Assembly (NCBI RefSeq): GCF_029978005.1
Contig: NZ_JARKOZ010000114.1
Location: 1 to 64,000 of the forward strand
Source of the DNA: Solidesulfovibrio sp.
GTDB lineage: Bacteria; Desulfobacterota; Desulfovibrionia; Desulfovibrionales; Desulfovibrionaceae
Length of the DNA: 64,000 nucleotides
Direction: 5' to 3'
Of this stretch, positions 16,601 to 27,787 are shown piece by piece; the stretch's first letter is position 1, and every line of letters starts with the position of its first letter. Under the pieces are notes generated by a model, which made no database searches, had not been told where the DNA came from, and saw only the letters and a list, made by a program, of their open reading frames with translations. A program made the translations under genes and the position numbers.

Positions 16601-19176
16601 GTGAGTTCCGTGGCCTCCGCCGGCTTGCCGTCCGGGGCGACGACCACGTAGTCGAAGCGCGCCGGCTTGCCCGTGGCCACGGCCTCGCTTTGCAGGCGCT
16701 TGAGGCCGGGATAGGCGGCGTAGACGTGGACCGGCATGCGGGCCAGGCCCGTCACGCCCCGGCCGCCGCCCTCGCGCACCCGGGCGGTGACGATGGCCTC
16801 CAGTGCCGCCGGCGGGGAGAGGTCCCCGGGTAGGGCGGCCTCGAAGGCGGCCTGGCCGTCGGGGCCCAGGTTGCCGCTTTCCTGGAAGATCTCCGTATCC
16901 TCGAAGCTGCGCTCCGGGTCGCCGAAGACGTAGTCGGCGTAGCCCTTGGGGGAAAACGCCGCCTTGACCAGGCGCACCTTGGCCTCCACGGGCAGGTCCG
17001 CGCCCGGCGCGCCGAAGAGGTAGCGGCCGGTCACGGTGAACGGCAGGTTTTCGCCCGGGCCGGCGGCCTCGGTCCCGGCCTTGACCGCGACGCTGATGCG
17101 GTCCGGCACGAACTCCTCCACCTGGAAGCGGTACTGGCCGATCACCGTGTCCGCGGCCACGATCTCCAGAGTGTAGGGTCCGGTCAGGGACTGGGTCGGC
17201 AGGGCCTGGCGCAGGCTGACCACCCCCTCGGCCCCGGTGACCATGGCCTGCTCGCCGAGCTTGCGGCCCTGGGGGTCGGACAGGCGCACCACCACGGGCA
17301 TGGAGGGCGGCACGCCCAGGCGCGCGTCGCGCACCACGGCAACGCCCGAAAGGGTCTCGCCCGGGCGGTAGATGTCGCGCTCGCCGTAGACGAAGGCGGT
17401 GTAGCCGACGTCGGGCATGACCGCGCCGGACACGTCCAGGCCCGTGGCGTCCACCCGGAAGCGTTCGTACAGCAGATAACTCGTATCCGCGCCCTTTTGC
17501 ACCACGATGAGGTAGGGCCGCTTGTCGGCCAGGAGCTTGGGCGGGACCTTGGCCCGGAAAAGCCCCTTGTCGTCGGTGGTTCCGGCGGCCAGCTCCTGGT
17601 TCTGGTAGGACAGCACCCGTACGCTGGCCCCGGCCACCGGAGCGAGGCTGGAATAGGAGGCCGTCCAGACCAGGAGGTCGCCCTGGCCCTGCTTGGCCAC
17701 GATGCCGATGTCCGTGACCAGGACGTAGCGCTGCGCCCCCTGGAACTTGCCGGGCACGGTGAGGGCCACGCGGTAGAGCCCCGGCTCGTGGCCCTGGATG
17801 TACTTCTCCAGGTTCACGGGCGTGACCACGGCGGCGTTGTTCTTGTAGCGCAGGGGGATGCGTTCGCTGACGATGCGGTCGCCGAAGCTCGAATTGACCT
17901 CGCCGCCTTCGTACTCGTCGTCGAAGGCGGAATAGGTCACGGAAAAGAAGGGAAAGAGGTTGTTGAAGTAGACGCGGTCCACGGCCAGTTCGGCGGCGTT
18001 GGTGTTGACGCTTTTTATGGCCAGGTTCTTGTAGCCGTTTTTCCCCAGGAACATGCCCTGGTCCTTGAAGTCGACCACGGGCTCGAGGTCCGGGACGCGC
18101 ACCGTGCGCGAGACCTTCTCGTCGAGCACCGCGCCGTCGCCGGCGACGAGGCCCTTGTCCAGGATCACGGCGTATTCGCGGCCGGGCTCGAACGCGCCGC
18201 TCAGGACGAGCTCCGCGCCGTCGGCCGAAAGCTGGGTCTCCATGTCCGGTTCCACGGACACGTGGCCGGCGGTCTCTTCGTTCGCCTCCACGGGCGTGGA
18301 CAGGGTCAGGCGGATGGTGGCCGAGCCCTCCTCGGAGGCGGCCTTGACGTCGCGCAGGCGCAGGTGCGGGTCGAGCGCCACCGGAATGACGGCCACGGCC
18401 TCGCGGGCCAGGGCCACATCGCCCTTTTCCGGCCGCAGCCCGGTGGTGACCGCCACCTTGACGTCGCGCTGCTGGGACGTCTTCTCGATGGGGTCGGAAA
18501 CGAAGCCGATCTTTTTGGACGGGTAGGTGGTGGTGGGCGAGACCGTCACCGGCCGCTGGGGCGAGTTGGGGTCGAGCAGGGCGATGTGGTCGGCCAGGGC
18601 CTTTGGGTCCACGTTGCGGTTGAAGGCGGCCTCGCCGCGCACCACCACCATGGCCCCGCCCTCGGGCGCGGGTTCGAGATGGGCCGTCAGGCGCGTGGCC
18701 TCGAAGGCCCCGTAGGAGGCTTTCCACGAGTCCTGGCCGGCCAGGGACTGGGGCGGCGTCAGAAAGGCCCCGGGCTTGAAGGAGAGCGTGTAGGTCGTGG
18801 CCTGGGCGAAGCCGTCCTTGGGTTCGAAACGCAGCATCCAGGGCGAGACCCAGGTCCATTTGCCCGAAACAGCCGGCGCGATCTCGGCCGGCGGCGAGGG
18901 CGGGGAAGCGCCCTCCACGGCCCCGGCCACGGGCCGGTCGAAGGTGGCCAGCAGGTAGCGGCCGCGCTCGGGGTCCATGCCGAGCCCCAGGATGCGCACG
19001 GCGTCGGCGCGCGGTCCCTGGGACACGGCCTCCCGCTCGGGCGGCGTGCCGGGCGCGGGGGCAGGGGCCGGCCGCCTGACGAGCAGCACGAATTCCCCCA
19101 CGGCGACGCACAAAAGCGCCACGATGAGGATGTCCTTGAAGCGACTCCGCGAACCGCCAGTATTTGCATCGGTCAT
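13699..19176 (-). CDS. Bacterial alpha-2-macroglobulin (thioester protease inhibitor)
   Basis: The 1825-residue protein is of the size and domain order of bacterial alpha-2-macroglobulins, which trap proteases in the periplasm. An uncleaved N-terminal anchor (about residues 14-34) precedes a Pro/Ala linker. Many macroglobulin-type beta domains follow, such as YGERDIYRPGETLSGVAVVR. The thioester motif is intact as YGCLEQT with C1364. Anchoring is by a helix; I see no lipobox. The ATG at 19176 has GGAGG upstream. Such genes are often paired with pbpC; here the downstream partner is a PilT-like gene and no pbpC is seen. Confidence 0.93.
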   Translation of the reverse strand: MTDANTGGSRSRFKDILIVALLCVAVGEFVLLVRRPAPAPAPGTPPEREAVSQGPRADAVRILGLGMDPERGRYLLATFDRPVAGAVEGASPPSPPAEIAPAVSGKWTWVSPWMLRFEPKDGFAQATTYTLSFKPGAFLTPPQSLAGQDSWKASYGAFEATRLTAHLEPAPEGGAMVVVRGEAAFNRNVDPKALADHIALLDPNSPQRPVTVSPTTTYPSKKIGFVSDPIEKTSQQRDVKVAVTTGLRPEKGDVALAREAVAVIPVALDPHLRLRDVKAASEEGSATIRLTLSTPVEANEETAGHVSVEPDMETQLSADGAELVLSGAFEPGREYAVILDKGLVAGDGAVLDEKVSRTVRVPDLEPVVDFKDQGMFLGKNGYKNLAIKSVNTNAAELAVDRVYFNNLFPFFSVTYSAFDDEYEGGEVNSSFGDRIVSERIPLRYKNNAAVVTPVNLEKYIQGHEPGLYRVALTVPGKFQGAQRYVLVTDIGIVAKQGQGDLLVWTASYSSLAPVAGASVRVLSYQNQELAAGTTDDKGLFRAKVPPKLLADKRPYLIVVQKGADTSYLLYERFRVDATGLDVSGAVMPDVGYTAFVYGERDIYRPGETLSGVAVVRDARLGVPPSMPVVVRLSDPQGRKLGEQAMVTGAEGVVSLRQALPTQSLTGPYTLEIVAADTVIGQYRFQVEEFVPDRISVAVKAGTEAAGPGENLPFTVTGRYLFGAPGADLPVEAKVRLVKAAFSPKGYADYVFGDPERSFEDTEIFQESGNLGPDGQAAFEAALPGDLSPPAALEAIVTARVREGGGRGVTGLARMPVHVYAAYPGLKRLQSEAVATGKPARFDYVVVAPDGKPAEATELTATLYRDAWQTVLRKNADGAFTYESVRDPKTVEAKTVAAKAGKGSVSFTPPTFGSYRLVLADPNSGASCQLEFYAGGFGYSPWAVENPARLELKPDKTEYASGETARFQVRAPFAGKLLVTVEGSGVHDVQIVNLAGNTGEIVVPVRPEYMPGVYVTATLVKKAGDVTPESPSRAFGAAPMAVDKASGRLPLSVSAPASMRPGGKLTAEVAAPAGSLVTVAAVDEGILQLVAQKTPDPFAFFYAKRRLQVETFDTFSLLLPEVPPVMGKALAGGGDSLEDLSNFVRTQSPGRRTVAYWSGPVAVGPSGKAQVSFDIPEFQGQVRLMAAGVSGRRFAAAEARTFVKSPLVLLPSFPRFLAFGDAADIPVTVRNDTGKPGAFAVSLTATGPARAAEPTRSVSIASGAAATVTFPVTAGEAEGVAEFAVAVSGGGERSADTASLPVRSPLPPRTTVRSGALDTASLTVPDLASGEFVPGTARLDVTVGRFPLIRFAGNLKALLAYPYGCLEQTVSRAFPLLYFADLARALDPGTFENQSPQGMAQAAIRRVTGMQLYNGGFSMWPGGDSPQAWMSLYAAHFLAEARLAGFPVDQNVLGQALSFAGETGRQADLTSADGLTLAAYAQFVQAKAGRADIGAMDNLRDAKGKALPPEARGLLGAAYAAVGNAKAADALVSGPIPGGEAQKETGGILSSTLRDKALFLSALLDAAPGDPRLGSLAVEVGRLLEGEAYPSTQENAFALLALGKYYARQQAKKPFSGVLYAGSGVLSDFGSDKVLSLRGLPQSGDLRFALDEGFEPGACFYSVRTRAVPTPAAYAPQATGLEVARTFLTRDGKPIEPGAAVAQGSLVVVRFAVRATKGPVSNVVLENLLPAGLEVENPRLATTERLPWMEAASGEDDAAAYLDMRDDRTLAFADLPDGKWHVSYALLRAVTPGSFTVPPAQAEAMYAPELRAGGPLSKLTVAPAVK

Positions 19177-19300
19177 GCCGGCCTCCACTGTGCCCTTCAT
19201 ACGCGGCCGGCATATTTTTTCAACAACGGCCCTCGGGCGCGTCGCCCTTGCAAAATCGACCGCGTCTGTTACCCGAAAACATCTTCAACACGGAGGCCCC

Positions 19301-20152
19301 ATGCACCATCCCCTGCGCAAACTCCTGCCCCTCGTGCTCCTGTCCCTGCTCCTGGCCGCCGATCCGTCCCCGGCCGCGTCCGAGCAGGATTCCAGAAAGA
19401 CGACGCTCTACGGCATGTTTCACCGCACCCCGGAAAGCGGCATCATCTTTGAAAACCCCCAGGAACCGGACGTCGTCTATCTGCCCTTCGACGCGAAGAC
19501 CATCATGGGCGACAGCCTGGACATCAAGGTCCAGGTGCAGGGATCGGTGGTGGATTCCTTCGCCCGCAACGGCAAGACCTACCGCGTGCTGACCGTGGAC
19601 AGCGTGCGGCCCATGGCCGCCGAATACGGCGCGACGACCATCGCCGACGGCGCGCGCGCCGGCCTGCCCGGCACGGACGCGGCCGAGGTCCACGACTACC
19701 GCAACCGGCAGTGCTACCTCTACCCGCGCTACGCCGTGCTCGACCGGCAGGCCGCCTATTCCGACGGCCACAACCTGCGCGTGGTCGCCCGCACCGGCGC
19801 CGACAACCCCGACGCGGTCTGCGAGAACCTCGAGGGCCGCCCGCTCTTCGAGATCCCCAACGGCGGCGACTTCGCCTACGCCGGCCTGTCCGGGGACACG
19901 CTTTTCATCCGCAACGGCCGCGCCGACGCCGTGCACGGCCTCATGGCCGTGGACCTCGCCAGGGAGAAGCAGACCCTCGACGCCACCGTGGCCCCGGGCG
20001 CGTCCGTGGCCTCGGGCGTCCTGCGCTACGTCGAGGTCGAGCCGGCCACGGCCAAGCCGGCCTGCCCGGCCGGTAAGACGGCCCTGAGGGACATGCGGCT
20101 GGACCTCCGGACGGGCAAGGCCACGGCCGCCGGCAAGGTGACCTGCCAGTAG
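19301..20152 (+). CDS. Secreted protein of unknown function
   Basis: The 283-residue protein has a clear Sec signal peptide (basic start, LLPLVLLSLLLAA, cleavage near ADPSPAASE). The mature part contains cysteines in RNRQCYLYPR, AVCENLEG, KPACPAG and the last residues VTCQ, which could form disulphides in the periplasm. CGGAGG precedes the ATG at 19301. It is divergent from the alpha-2-macroglobulin gene and followed by its own 217-bp gap. I recognise no family. Confidence 0.7.
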   Translation: MHHPLRKLLPLVLLSLLLAADPSPAASEQDSRKTTLYGMFHRTPESGIIFENPQEPDVVYLPFDAKTIMGDSLDIKVQVQGSVVDSFARNGKTYRVLTVDSVRPMAAEYGATTIADGARAGLPGTDAAEVHDYRNRQCYLYPRYAVLDRQAAYSDGHNLRVVARTGADNPDAVCENLEGRPLFEIPNGGDFAYAGLSGDTLFIRNGRADAVHGLMAVDLAREKQTLDATVAPGASVASGVLRYVEVEPATAKPACPAGKTALRDMRLDLRTGKATAAGKVTCQ

Positions 20153-20369
20153 GGAAAAGCGGCGCGGCCGCGCGAAAGCGGGCCGCCGCCGCCGGACGGC
20201 CGGTCCCGGCTCCTGCCGGACTGCGGAATTGCTCCTTGCCCAAAGCACCGGCTGCCCGGTAATGTAAACCATGGCCGAGTCGTAGAGGCGTGCCTGGGCC
20301 ATGGCGTCGTACCGCACGCGCGGCGTGGCCGGTGTTGCGATTTTGTAACGTCTACGACGGAGAGTTTGC

Positions 20370-21830
20370 ATGAAAGGTTTCCGGGCTTCGCTTCTTGCGT
20401 TCCTGCTCCTGGCTGCGGTTCTGCTCGCCGCCGGATGCGCCAGGCGAGGCGGCATGTCCCCGCAGGCCGCCGGCCTGGCGAACGACGTCCCCGATCCGGC
20501 CCAGGTGCGGGCCATCGCCGAGGAAGGCTTCGTCTACGGCCTGCCCATCGTCATGAACTACGGCGTCATGTACGAAAACGCCGTGGACCGCGACTCCGGC
20601 CAGTACAAGGCTCCCTTCAACGAACTCTACAACGAGGCCCGGGTGTTCACCTACAAGGACACCACCGTGGTCACGCCCAACAGCGACACGCCGTATTCCT
20701 TCGCCTTCATGGACCTGCGCGCCGAACCCATGGTGGTGTCCGTGCCGGCCGTGGAGAAGCGGCGTTACTACAGCGTGCAGCTCGTGGACGGCAACACCTT
20801 CAACTACGGCTACATCGGCAGCCGCACCACGGGCAACGGCCCGGGCGACTACCTGGTCGTCGGGCCGGAGTGGAAGGGCGAGGTCCCGGCGGGGATCAAG
20901 AGGGTCTTCACGTCGAGCACCCAGTTTACCATGGGGCTTTTCCGCACCCAGCTCTTCGACGCCAAGGACATGCCGCACGTCGTGAAGGTGCAGGCGGGCT
21001 ACAAGGTGCGGCCCCTTTCCGCCTATTTGCGCCGGCCCGCCCCGGCGGCGCTGCCTCTGCCCGCGTTCCCCAAAATCGACAAGGAACTCGTGAAGGTCGA
21101 GTTCTTCGAGTACCTGGATTTCGCCCTGCAGTTCGCCCCGGCCGGCCCCGAGGAGGTGGCGATCCGGCAGCGGCTCGCCCGCATCGGCGTGGGCCCGGGC
21201 AAGACCTTCGACTTCAAGGCCCTGCCCCCCGCCCAGAAGGAGGCGGCGTTGCGCGGCCTGCAGGACGGCGAGGCGAAAATCGCCCGTGCGGTCGACGACG
21301 TGGGGAGGAACATCAACGGCTGGCGGCTGGCCTCGGCCTTCGGCGACCGGGCCTTCTACCACGGCGACTGGGGCAAGCGGGCCGGCGCGGCCAAGGCCGG
21401 CATCTACGGCAACGACGCCGCCGAGGCGGTCTACCCCATGGCCAAGTTCCTGGCCGACGGCGAACCCCTCGACGGCGGCCGGCACGACTACGCCATCACC
21501 TTCCCGGCCGGGCAGCTGCCGCCGGTCAACGCCTTCTGGTCCCTCACCATGTACGACGGCAAGACGCAGCTGCTGGTGGAAAACCCCATCGGCCGCTACC
21601 TCGTCAATTCCCCCATGCTGCCGGGACTTCGCCGCAACCCGGACGGATCGCTGACGATCTACATCCAGAAGGACGCGCCGGCCAAGGACAAGGCGGCCAA
21701 CTGGCTGCCCGCCCCGGACGGGCCGATCTACCTGGTCATGCGGCTCTACTGGCCCAAGACCGAGGCCCCCTCGGTCCTGCCGGTCGGGGCCGGGACCTGG
21801 CAGCCGCCCGCGATCGTGAAGACGCGGTAA
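20370..21830 (+). CDS. DUF1254/DUF1214-family lipoprotein
   Basis: The 486-residue protein has a lipoprotein signal with lipobox LAAGC (Cys23). The N-terminal region EEGFVYGLPIVMNYGVMYENAV and the TVVTPNSDTPYSFAFMDLRAEPMV segment match DUF1254. The C-terminal region AVYPMAKFLADGEPLDGG ... YAITFPAGQLPPVNAFWSLTMYD matches DUF1214. The biochemical role of this family is not established. GGAG precedes the ATG. It is monocistronic and convergent with the shikimate-dehydrogenase-like gene. Confidence 0.9.
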   Translation: MKGFRASLLAFLLLAAVLLAAGCARRGGMSPQAAGLANDVPDPAQVRAIAEEGFVYGLPIVMNYGVMYENAVDRDSGQYKAPFNELYNEARVFTYKDTTVVTPNSDTPYSFAFMDLRAEPMVVSVPAVEKRRYYSVQLVDGNTFNYGYIGSRTTGNGPGDYLVVGPEWKGEVPAGIKRVFTSSTQFTMGLFRTQLFDAKDMPHVVKVQAGYKVRPLSAYLRRPAPAALPLPAFPKIDKELVKVEFFEYLDFALQFAPAGPEEVAIRQRLARIGVGPGKTFDFKALPPAQKEAALRGLQDGEAKIARAVDDVGRNINGWRLASAFGDRAFYHGDWGKRAGAAKAGIYGNDAAEAVYPMAKFLADGEPLDGGRHDYAITFPAGQLPPVNAFWSLTMYDGKTQLLVENPIGRYLVNSPMLPGLRRNPDGSLTIYIQKDAPAKDKAANWLPAPDGPIYLVMRLYWPKTEAPSVLPVGAGTWQPPAIVKTR

Positions 21831-21907
21831 CGCTTCGGCTGTTCGCGAAAAAGGGGGTCGCGCGGCGGCCCCCTTCGTTTTGCGGCCTCCCGTCCCTGGC
21901 CGGGGCG

Positions 21908-22693
21908 TCAGCCGGCGGCCCGGGCGAAGGCGGCGGCCGCGGCGACCTGGGCGTCGTCGGGCCGGACCCCGGTGTAGAGGACGAATTGTTCGAGGGCCTG
22001 CAGGACGATGACGTCGGCCCCGGAAATCAGCCGTTTGCCGTGGGCGCGGGCGCGCGCCAGAAAGGGCGTTTCCGGCGGCATGGCCACGACGTCGAAGGCG
22101 GTGTCGCAGGCCCGGATGCGCTCCTCGGGAAAGGCGAGGGACTGCGCCTCGGGTCCCGCCATGCCGAGCGGCGTCGCGTTGATGAGCAGCGCGGCCTCGA
22201 GGCCGCCCGGCTCGGCCTGCCAGCCGTAGCCGTGGGCGGCGGCCAGGGCCGGCCCCGTCGCTTCGTTTCGCGCGACGATAGTGCCGTCCGTGAAGCCGAG
22301 CCCCCGCAAGGCGGCGGCCGCCGCCCTGGCCATGCCGCCGCTGCCCCGCAGCAGGAAGCGGGTCCCGGGCGGCAGGCCGGTCCGCTCCAGCAGGAGGCGC
22401 ACGGCCAGATGGTCGGTGTTGTATCCGGTCAGCCGGCCGTGGTCGTTGACGATGGTATTGACCGAACCGATGGCCGCGGCCGACGGATCGAGCCCGTCGA
22501 GCAGCGGGACGACCGCTTCCTTGAAGGGCATGGACACGGCGCAGCCCCGCACGCCCAGGGCCCGCACGCCGCCTATGGCCCCGGCCAGGTCCGCCGTGGC
22601 GAAGGCTTTGTAGACGTAGTCGAGGCCGAGCAGCTCATAGAGGCGGTTGTGGAAGCGCGAGCCGAAATTGCCGGGCCGGGCGGCCAGGGACAT
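21908..22693 (-). CDS. Shikimate-dehydrogenase-like protein (apparent frameshift at the start)
   Basis: The product resembles AroE/YdiB: N-terminal shikimate-binding domain (MSLAARPGNFGSRFHNRLYE, AVSMPFKE, GSVNTIVN, GYNTD) followed by a Rossmann domain with RGSGGMARA. The listed ATG 22693 cuts into the family's N-terminus. The codons just upstream continue in frame as GRDTKLC, but no start codon exists before the stop of the Smr gene. A well-placed ATG with GGAGG at 22728 is out of frame by one base at a run of five C. A sixth C would give a complete start (MKPPIGRDTKLC). It may be an error, a mutation or a switch. Confidence 0.75.
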   Translation of the reverse strand: MSLAARPGNFGSRFHNRLYELLGLDYVYKAFATADLAGAIGGVRALGVRGCAVSMPFKEAVVPLLDGLDPSAAAIGSVNTIVNDHGRLTGYNTDHLAVRLLLERTGLPPGTRFLLRGSGGMARAAAAALRGLGFTDGTIVARNEATGPALAAAHGYGWQAEPGGLEAALLINATPLGMAGPEAQSLAFPEERIRACDTAFDVVAMPPETPFLARARAHGKRLISGADVIVLQALEQFVLYTGVRPDDAQVAAAAAFARAAG

Positions 22694-22756
22694 GCAGAGC
22701 TTGGTGTCGCGCCCGATGGGGGCTTCATGGCGGCCTCCGTCGCGGCCTCTCGCCGC

Positions 22757-23491
22757 TTAGCCGAAATCCGGCCAATCCTTTTCGAAGCGGACCTTGCCCT
22801 TGGTCTTCTTGAACTTGCGCAGCAGCACGTACAGCGCTCCCGCGCCGCCGTGGCGGGGCAGGGCGGTGGTGAAGGCCAGCACGATGCGCTTGAGGGGGTC
22901 GCGGGTGAGCCAGGACTTGAGCTCCTCCTTGAGCACGGGCAGGCCGCCGGGCGAGTTCGCCCCGCGCCCGGGGATGACGAGCAGGCAGCGCTTGCCGGTG
23001 AGGTAGTGCTCACGCACGAACTGGAGCAGCGACAGGTAGGCCTGGTCGGTGTTGAGGCCGTGCAGGTCGAAGTGGGCCTCGGGGGAGAACTGGCCGGCGC
23101 GCAGCTGGCGGTAGACCTTGGGGTCGAGGTCGGTGACGAAGCCTTGCACGTATTCGTCGCTGTATTCCAGGGTGAATTCGACCCTACCCGTGACGAGGTC
23201 GCGCAGGGCGTCCATGGCCTTTTGCTCCTCGTCGGCGGGCGAGGGCGGGGGGGGCGGCGGCGCGGACGGGTGAACGTCGCGGCCCTTGGTCTTTTCGCGG
23301 TCCATGGGGGCGACGCCGTTCATGGCCCGGAAAAAAGCGGTTTCGTCGTTGTCTTCGGGCGTGGCCGGCTTTTCCGCGGCCCGCACGGCCTTGGCCACGA
23401 TGTCGGGCGCGTGTTTTTTCTTGGCCACCTTCACGCCCTTGAGCACGGTAGCGAAGGGCCGGAAGGCGTCCTTGGGGTCTTTGTCTGCCAT
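22757..23491 (-). CDS. Smr-domain protein
   Basis: The 244-residue protein has a charged, proline-rich N-terminal half and a C-terminal Smr domain. FDLHGLNTDQAYLSLLQFVRE and CLLVIPGRGANSPGG carry the DxH and GRG signatures. Smr domains cut nucleic acids; recent family members act in ribosome rescue, so the exact role here is open. The ATG at 23491 opens at a conserved-looking MADKDPKD. Its stop is immediately followed in the same frame by the shikimate-dehydrogenase-like sequence. Confidence 0.88.
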   Translation of the reverse strand: MADKDPKDAFRPFATVLKGVKVAKKKHAPDIVAKAVRAAEKPATPEDNDETAFFRAMNGVAPMDREKTKGRDVHPSAPPPPPPSPADEEQKAMDALRDLVTGRVEFTLEYSDEYVQGFVTDLDPKVYRQLRAGQFSPEAHFDLHGLNTDQAYLSLLQFVREHYLTGKRCLLVIPGRGANSPGGLPVLKEELKSWLTRDPLKRIVLAFTTALPRHGGAGALYVLLRKFKKTKGKVRFEKDWPDFG

Positions 23492-23617
23492 GGCCGGGCA
23501 GGCTAGCGGCAAGCCTGCGCCTTGGCAAGCCGGCCGGGACTTTTGTCTATGGCTTTTGGGGGCTTGCTGGTGTAAAACTGGAAGGGCCGAGCCCACGGGG
23601 ATAATCCGCCGGGATGG

Positions 23618-23645
23618 TTGACGGAATCGTGGAGCGACTTATTAT
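23618..23645 (+). promoter_or_regulatory. Sigma70-type promoter of cbpA-cbpM-clpB
   Basis: TTGACG, a 16-bp spacer and TATTAT stand about 48 bp before the cbpA start codon. It is a vegetative-type promoter. I do not see a convincing sigma32 site, although clpB operons are usually heat induced. Confidence 0.6.
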
Positions 23646-23692
23646 GTAAACTTGCCGGACAACCAGCCGGACCAACGGGAGAAGTTGCCCAT

Positions 23693-24724
23693 ATGAGCGT
23701 GGAATTCAAGGACTATTACAAGCTCCTCGGCGTGTCCAAGACCGCCGGCCAGGAAGAGATTTCCAAGGCCTTCAAGAAGCTGGCGCGCAAGCACCATCCC
23801 GATCTCAATCAAAACGACCCCGAGGCCGAGAAGAAGTTCAAGGAAATCAACGAGGCCTACGAGGTGCTCAAGGACCCCGAGAAGCGCAAGCTCTACGATT
23901 CCCTGGGGCCCAACTGGCAGCACGGCCAGAATTTCCAGCGTCCGTCCGGGTTCGAGGGCGGGGGCTACCATTTCAGCGGCGGCGGCCAGCAGTTCGACGC
24001 CGGCGCATTCTCCGACTTTTTCGAGACGCTCTTCGGCGGGGCCGGCGGCGGAGGCGGCCGGGCCCGGTTCGAGCAGGGCGGGAACTTCGGCGGCTTCGGC
24101 GGGGGCGGCGGCTTCGGGAACTTCGGGAGCTTCGGCGGGGCCGGCGGCTACGCGCCCGGCCCGTCGCGGGGCACGGACGCCCACGCCACCCTGGAGCTGA
24201 CCCTGGAAGAGGCCTACCGGGGCGGAGCCAAGGCCATCACCCTGCAGGAGCAGACCATCGGGCCCGACGGCTCGCCGCGCCTGGGCACGAAGACGCTCAG
24301 CGTCAACATCCCGGCCGGCGTGCGCGAGGGCGGCAAGATCCGGCTGTCCGGCCAGGGCAACCCGGGCCGGGCCGGCGGCAAGGCGGGCGATCTCTACCTC
24401 AAGGTCAAGATTTTGCCCCACGCGCTTTTCAAGCTGGAGGAGGGCAACGTCATTCTGGACCTGCCGCTGGCCCCGTGGGAAGCGGCGCTCGGAGCCAAAG
24501 TGCGGGTGCCGACCCTTGACGGCGCGGTGGAAATGAACATTCCGGCCGGCTCCTCGTCGGGCCGCAAGATGCGCCTGGCCGGCAAGGGCCTGGGCGGGCA
24601 GGGCAAGCGCGGGGACCAGCTCGTGCGCGTCATGGTCCAGGCGCCCCCGAGCCTCACGGACGAGCAGCGCGAACTTTGGGAAAAGCTCGCCGCCGTCTCG
24701 GATTTCAGCCCCAGGTCGTTTTAG
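23693..24724 (+). CDS. cbpA: DnaJ-class co-chaperone CbpA
   Basis: This is a 343-residue J-domain protein. The J domain (residues 1-72, with KHHPDLN) is followed by a Gly/Phe-rich region and two beta-sandwich peptide-binding domains, without the zinc fingers of DnaJ. That is the CbpA layout. It stimulates DnaK. The ATG at 23693 has GGGAG upstream. cbpM starts 18 bp after its stop and clpB follows, forming one chaperone operon. Confidence 0.93.
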   Translation: MSVEFKDYYKLLGVSKTAGQEEISKAFKKLARKHHPDLNQNDPEAEKKFKEINEAYEVLKDPEKRKLYDSLGPNWQHGQNFQRPSGFEGGGYHFSGGGQQFDAGAFSDFFETLFGGAGGGGGRARFEQGGNFGGFGGGGGFGNFGSFGGAGGYAPGPSRGTDAHATLELTLEEAYRGGAKAITLQEQTIGPDGSPRLGTKTLSVNIPAGVREGGKIRLSGQGNPGRAGGKAGDLYLKVKILPHALFKLEEGNVILDLPLAPWEAALGAKVRVPTLDGAVEMNIPAGSSSGRKMRLAGKGLGGQGKRGDQLVRVMVQAPPSLTDEQRELWEKLAAVSDFSPRSF

Positions 24725-24742
24725 CGTTCAAGCGAGGTCGTC

Positions 24743-25060
24743 ATGGAGATCAAGCAAGTCGTCGCCATCACCACCGTGCCCGCCCGGTCCGAACGGTTGA
24801 GCTTCGCCCAGGTTCAGGAGCTGACGGGACTGCATCCGACCATCGTCGGCGAGTTGATCGAGCTCGGCTGGATCACGCCGGAACGCACCACGGCCGACGC
24901 GTACCTGTTTCGGCCGCGGGACCTCTACAGACTCCGCAAGTTCGACCGCATCAGCCGCGATTTCGAGCTGCCGGTGCTCGGCGCGAGCATCGTGGTCGAT
25001 CTGCTGGAGCGCATCGAATATTTGGAAACCAAGGTCCGGGAGATGAGCCGTCTTTTGTAA
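24743..25060 (+). CDS. cbpM: CbpM-like chaperone modulator (MerR-like)
   Basis: The 105-residue protein has a MerR-type helix-turn-helix (SFAQVQELTGLHPTIVGELIELGWI) and a C-terminal helix of ELPVLGASIVVDLLERIEYLETKVREM. This is the CbpM arrangement; CbpM binds the J domain of CbpA and modulates its interplay with DnaK. The position directly between cbpA and clpB supports the assignment. Confidence 0.88.
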   Translation: MEIKQVVAITTVPARSERLSFAQVQELTGLHPTIVGELIELGWITPERTTADAYLFRPRDLYRLRKFDRISRDFELPVLGASIVVDLLERIEYLETKVREMSRLL

Positions 25061-25127
25061 TGAAAGCCTCTTGCGTTCGCATCATATGATCTTATCTTTG
25101 GCGCACTGACGGAGGAGGAGACGATAT

Positions 25128-27728
<2,601 letters not shown>

Positions 27729-27754
27729 TTCCGGGAAGATTCGATGGCAATGGA

Positions 27755-27787
27755 CGGGGCTTCGCCGCAGGGCGAGGCCCCGTTTTT
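27755..27787 (+). terminator. Terminator of the clpB operon
   Basis: A 12-bp stem (27755-27766 with 27771-27782, one G-T pair), loop GCAG and TTTTT. The T run touches the stop codon of the convergent histidine kinase gene. The other strand lacks a T run, so it acts mainly rightward. Confidence 0.85.

Noticed and set aside
13693-16833. Long open plus-strand frame opposite the alpha-2-macroglobulin gene
   Set aside because: It is the GC-rich antisense shadow of a clearly conserved gene; its translation is low-complexity Gly/Arg/His.
12410-19213. PilT-like frame remains open upstream for more than 5 kb, suggesting a giant fusion
   Set aside because: The upstream part overlaps the alpha-2-macroglobulin gene in another frame and has no family pattern; PilT starts at 13687.
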